From Sindora glabra (taxonomy: Eukaryota; Streptophyta; Magnoliopsida; Fabales; Fabaceae), in contig CM035236.1 of assembly GCA_020226215.1 (NCBI GenBank), positions 58,137,809 to 58,201,808 on the forward strand: 64,000 bases of DNA. The letters are read 5' to 3'. The first letter of the stretch is position 1; each line of letters opens with the position of its first letter. This document shows positions 60,514 to 64,000 of this stretch, in pieces. The notes below the pieces were generated by a model. The model was not told where the DNA came from and ran no database searches. It saw only the letters and a program-made list of their open reading frames with translations. The translations under genes were made by a program, and so were the position numbers.

Positions 60514-61942
60514 TGACGTGATCCCACAAGTGCACGGGTTTAGTCGAGTTATAGTATAAAAGATATCGTCTCCACAGGGATTGAATGTTGAATACTAACT
60601 GAATTTCGAGGTAAATTATCTAGGTGTCCCGATTGATATTGAGAATTAAGGGTAAAATGTAAAACAGAGCTTAATTATAAAAAAGGTTTAATTCAAATGA
60701 GATGGAAGCGTACTCAACTTAAGGGTTCACTTGTACATTTCATTATGGAATGAAAATAATCCTCTAACTTAGTTTACTGTTAATTTAGATTGCTGGATTA
60801 CCAAAAATAAGCTATACCTCATTGCAAGGCTACTAGCTACTAACCAAAAGATTAAGTGCCCAGAATTTTTCTAGTAATCACTCATCTAGGTTGCATTAAC
60901 ATTGCTTTAGAATGCATTCTTAGACATTTCATCCTGTGCAAAAGAATCCAATTAGCTTAATTCCTAAGTCTAATTGATATTCCCAATGATCATGCAAGGT
61001 CCGATTAATTAATTGGTCATTTCAACCTAAAATTAACTAATCCTTAACACAAATCCAATATTCCGGAAGTATTGGTTTGTTCAAGTACAAAACAGCATAA
61101 TCAAATCATAAATCAACAGTAAATCAAGCTAGATTATATAAAAATTAATTCCATAAATCCATGAACAAGTTTACCCCAGCTGAGCACAAGGGTTTAGTGT
61201 GAAGACATTACAAAACTAGAAGAAAACCAGAAAACAGAGAGGGAAATCAAACAAATCATGAAGCTCTACAAATTCCTTGCTTGAATATTCAATCCTTTGC
61301 TTGAATCCACGGTTAAAAGTTGCCCTTGGTGAGTTTGGGTCTCTCCTAGGGTTTCTCCCAGCAGCTCCTCTTTTAATTTTCGGTTTCTCCCCTCCCCCTT
61401 CTGATTTTTCGCACAAAACTTATATGGGTAATGTACACGGGGTGTGACACAACCCGTGTTCTACCCCGTGTTTCTCTGTGAAGGCTGGTCAGCATGATAC
61501 ATGGGGTTTGACACGGCCCATGTTGTACCTCGTGTTCTTCTGCGAAGGTTGAGCAGCATGATACACAGGGTATGACACTTCCTGTGTTTACCTTCGAAGC
61601 GAAGGGCAATATGGTACACGGGGTATGATACGTCCCGTGTTTACCCCCGTGTTCTTCTTTGAACAACTCAGTGAAGCTTCGAAGCAATCTAAAAAGATAC
61701 ACGACCCTCCACACGGGGTTCCCATACCCCGTGTTCTTTGCCAGGTGAGCAATTTTGCTTCGATTCTCTATAATTCGCACGATTTTGACTCCAAATCCTT
61801 TTCTAATGCTCAAATGTGTTACTCCAAAACCTGAAAATAAAATATCGAGCATCTAAGTATCATTTTCAATTAATTTTTGCATAAGATACTAAGTAAATCA
61901 GTGATGAAACACATAAATTTAAGTACAATTGTGCATTTATCA
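60514..61942 (-). mobile_element. Solo LTR (gypsy Athila/Tat-like) with target duplication ATAGC
   Basis: The 1,429-bp insert starts TGACGTGATCCC and ends ATTTATCA, with perfect 5-bp duplications ATAGC at 60509-60513 and 61943-61947. On the minus strand it opens TGATAAATGCACAATTG and closes with CCTGTGGAGACGATATC, then CGTGCACTTGTGGGATCACG, an ending typical of large plant gypsy LTRs whose PBS follows. No internal domain remains. It splits the Harbinger Myb ORF, so it inserted later. A palindrome-rich tandem repeat lies at 61434-61740. The clade is inferred from the terminal phrase. Confidence 0.9.
61434..61740 (-). repeat. 64-bp tandem repeat with CACGGGG/CCCCGTG palindromes in the solo LTR
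   Basis: Units start TACACGGGG or a variant at 61434, 61498, 61562 and 61615, giving a period of 64, 64 and 53 bp, with a partial fifth copy at about 61710-61740. Each unit holds ACGGGGTRTGACAC...CCCGTGT, which can fold into a hairpin, then TTCTTCTGYGAAGG. The block is GC-rich in an AT-rich LTR. Read on the minus strand it stays open in the frame 61852-61373, probably by chance. The position suits a U3 enhancer array. Confidence 0.85.
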
Positions 61943-62782
61943 ATAGCACTCGTTAAAGTGCTCATTCAATGTTCTCATTCTATTTTTGATATGGTGCTTT
62001 TGGAAGAATAGACTAATGGATTACTTTAGCTTCGTTACTACGATGGCATAGGCCACCATAGTGAAAGTCCCATCGAGTCTGTTGCCATTATGCACTTTCT
62101 TCAATAATACATCAAGCAATAGTGCATCCATCTCAGGTGTCTACCATAATGTGTCTTTTGATGAACCCTTTCCCTTATTGTTGATTTCCTGTTCCTTGAC
62201 ATTCTCTATCTGTAAAGCATCCGACAAATAATTAGTATCAATTAATATAAATAACCCATAATTGTATATAACCATGAGATAGTAAATGAGTCAGTTGACT
62301 AATTACACAAATCTTGCTTAACAAACACAAGTGTAGCTTATAACAACACTTATGTCACACTGATCATATTATGGCAACGTATAAGGTACATAACTAAATT
62401 GATTAGATTAATATTTAACACATTCATACAAGTAAATTATAAACCACCATCAACTCACACATATAAGCTTTGCATTCAATGTTAACATAAATGAGATAAC
62501 CTATTGTTTAAATTGTTATACAAGGATCAATGAAATATCATGCTTACATACAATACAACTCTTGCAATACAAATATAAAATAGTTAGATAATTTCCTGTT
62601 TATGTCACAAGAATTATCCCTATCACACCATAAGTTATAGAAGGATCCAAAATACGAAAAACTTTATTTATCATAAGTTGTATTCATAGTTATTCCATAT
62701 TTGGGTGGCTATGCATTCCCTTAGAAGGTATCCAATTCCACATTTAGATAGCTATACGTTCCCTTAGGAAGTATCCTTCTTA

Positions 62783-63950
62783 TTAGTCTTCCTCAGTATT
62801 TCGTGCTTTATGGTCCCTAAAATCTTCTATGTCATTGTGCAATAGCTCACGATCTACTTCATCCATTAACTGTGGATTGGGATCAACATCCATCAAAAAG
62901 TTATATAGTACATAACATGCAATAGTGATATCTGTCATGATGGTGAGAGAATAATATGATTTTGTCTCACTAGCTATGATAAGAAATCTCTTTTTAAGCA
63001 CATTGAATGCTCTTTTAATCATATTTCTGAGCAAAGCATGTTGATGGTTAAATATTTCTTTTACATTCTATGGATCACGTGTTGTGTACTCTTTCAGGTG
63101 ATAACGTACCCCTCTATATAGTGTTAGAAGTTTACTTTTCAAAGGATAACCTGCATCACCTTGGTAGAATTTACTTAGGATATATTACAATTATACAAAT
63201 ATACATCATTATCTTCATATCAATCTTTGAAGAACCTTCTAGGAATCAAAGTTATCCTATTATTTAAGTGTATAACATTTTAGAATTTATCTTACCTCTA
63301 GGAATTTTCAATCTATCCCCTCTTTTAGTTAATGTATGTTTAAGAACTCTAGAATCAGATATAGTTCCTTCCCATCCAGATAAAATATATGTGAATTTCA
63401 TATCAAAACCATAAACTGCTAATACATTTTATGTCGAGTAATCTTTTTTTGTCTTGGAACTGAGGAACATCTTCTTTTGATACCTTGACTCATATATAAG
63501 TCCTATCTAAAGCTCCAATACAATCTTATATTATATTAATTATTTAAAAATTGAATGAAATGAAGAATAAAATATTAACTACACATGTGAATAAAGTATT
63601 CTAGCATATTTAACTAATTGCATTACCTTGAAATAAGGATAAAACCTATTGTTATTGAATATCAGTTGAAAAACCTCTGATCCTAAAGGTTGCACTAGAT
63701 ACCAATCCCCAATTAGAACAATAGTTCGTAAAATATTATGAAAGTGATAACCAATTGTCTCCCCAGATCGATGGAAGAAGAAAGTCATAATCCTATTCTT
63801 TACATTATGAGCCAACATGTGCAAAAATTGAGCAACCTATTCCTCCACTATTGAATATTTAAAATCTCTCACTTTACTTATTGCTCTCAACTTTTGACAT
63901 AGCTGATGAAAAGCATAGAGACTTATGTGTATGAGATTATGACACTTATT
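62783..63950 (-). pseudogene. PIF/Harbinger DDE transposase, degenerate
   Basis: Minus-strand segments follow the family order: SLYAFHQLCQKLR and VAQFLHMLAHNVKNR (about 63935-63800); SGETIGYHFHNILR and RFYPYFK before a GT donor (about 63620); CIGALDRTYI (first catalytic Asp, about 63520); GWEGTISDSRVLKHTL (second Asp, about 63370); GDAGYP (about 63150) and LYRGVRYHLKEY; then RNMIKRAFNVLKKRF (about 63030), where family members have RNxIERxFGxLKxRF, so the third catalytic residue Glu is Lys. It ends YVLYNFL and a stop at 62783-62785. At least two introns are likely. Stops occur, for example in the DPxNVKEIF segment. The intact enzyme cuts and pastes the element. Confidence 0.85.
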
Positions 63951-64000
63951 AGCCTCTAATAAGTTTTGTAGGAGTTATTGATGCATTTAATCTCTTGAAA

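Larger units (their letters stand above)
59345..62212 (-). pseudogene. Harbinger ORF1: Myb/SANT-like DNA-binding protein, interrupted
   Basis: The minus-strand exon near 62212-61948 gives TPEMDALLLDVLLKKVHNGN followed by DGTFTMVAYAIVV, the Myb/SANT-like domain of PIF/Harbinger ORF1 and related plant proteins. It is cut by a solo LTR (60514-61942) and resumes at 60508-60419 with NGVAWNPITRMFEAILEVWN. A probable intron with GT donor at 60418 and AG acceptor before 60010 follows. The next exon reads EKLEAQKWKQTPIHNYDKLL and LFARDKVIGAHAKTSKDKV, and a C-terminal part near 59670-59345 ends at a stop (59345-59347). ORF1 binds element ends and helps recruit the transposase. In-frame stops, including one where the domain's first Trp-flanked segment begins, show that it is dead. 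Confidence 0.75.
58021..64000 (-). mobile_element. PIF/Harbinger DNA transposon, cut by the window end
   Basis: The left terminus GGGTTTGTTCGGCTAGAG at 58021 is preceded by TAA (58018-58020), the 3-bp target site used by this superfamily. Subterminal repeats follow. On the minus strand lie a Myb/SANT-like ORF (62212-59345) and a DDE transposase (from near the window end to 62783), the two proteins typical of autonomous PIF/Harbinger elements. A solo LTR (60514-61942) is nested in the Myb ORF. The right terminus is outside the window. Point mutations make both ORFs non-functional. Confidence 0.85.

Noticed and set aside
61434..61740. Possible CRISPR-like array because of regularly spaced palindromes
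   Set aside because: The whole unit is repeated with no unique spacers, and the genome is that of a plant.
61373..61852. 159-codon minus-strand frame across the 64-bp repeat
   Set aside because: The frame is created by a stop-poor tandem repeat inside a solo LTR. The period is not a multiple of three, so units are read in different frames, which argues against a repeat protein.

Overview
The window is nuclear DNA of a flowering plant, almost certainly a eudicot. It is AT-rich, its one intact gene has GT-AG introns, and most of the rest is layered plant transposons: Ty1/copia, Ty3/gypsy of Tekay/Del type, LINE, hAT, CACTA and PIF/Harbinger. A fragment of plant mitochondrial DNA is also present. 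I cannot name the species.

Layout. 1-5095 is a rearranged copia retrotransposon on the minus strand: its PBS and leader lie at 4990-4583, gag-protease-integrase runs 4356-2041, and a second, inverted copy of PBS plus leader lies at 1637-2047. 5096-5780 is a broken SEC23-like (COPII coat) pseudogene on the minus strand, spanning a 187-base N gap. About 5790-7900 is GC-richer mitochondrial DNA ending in the last exon of nad1, preceded by group II intron domain V. 9424-21157 is one old Tekay/Del-type gypsy element with LTRs of about 2.6 kb and a degenerate gag-PR-RT-RH-IN-chromodomain; a solo LTR with perfect target duplications (AGAAA) sits in its gag. 21158-26411 holds further degenerate LTR sequence.

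28998-36103 is the only gene that looks functional: a seven-exon glycoside hydrolase family 9 endo-1,4-beta-glucanase of 494 residues. It has a signal peptide and the catalytic Asp and Glu positions, with a TATA box and a G-box upstream. It would act in the cell wall on beta-1,4-glucans.

36104-64000 is intergenic and transposon-rich: a degenerate GTGAT-rich repeat, a 418-bp hAT MITE with 8-bp target duplications, a LINE 3' end, a probable LINE RNase H-like remnant split by an LTR, a CACTA TNP2 fragment cut by an LTR, and stacked LTR pieces. From 58021 to the window end lies one side of a PIF/Harbinger element on the minus strand, carrying both its Myb/SANT-like ORF and its DDE transposase. 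Its Myb ORF is interrupted by a solo LTR (duplications ATAGC) that contains a 64-bp palindrome-rich tandem repeat.

Apart from the endoglucanase there are no cooperating host genes. I found no clear evidence of an undescribed biological system. The most unusual structures are the inverted-leader copia chimera, the SEC23-like/mitochondrial mosaic beside it, and the Harbinger element with its nested palindromic-array LTR.
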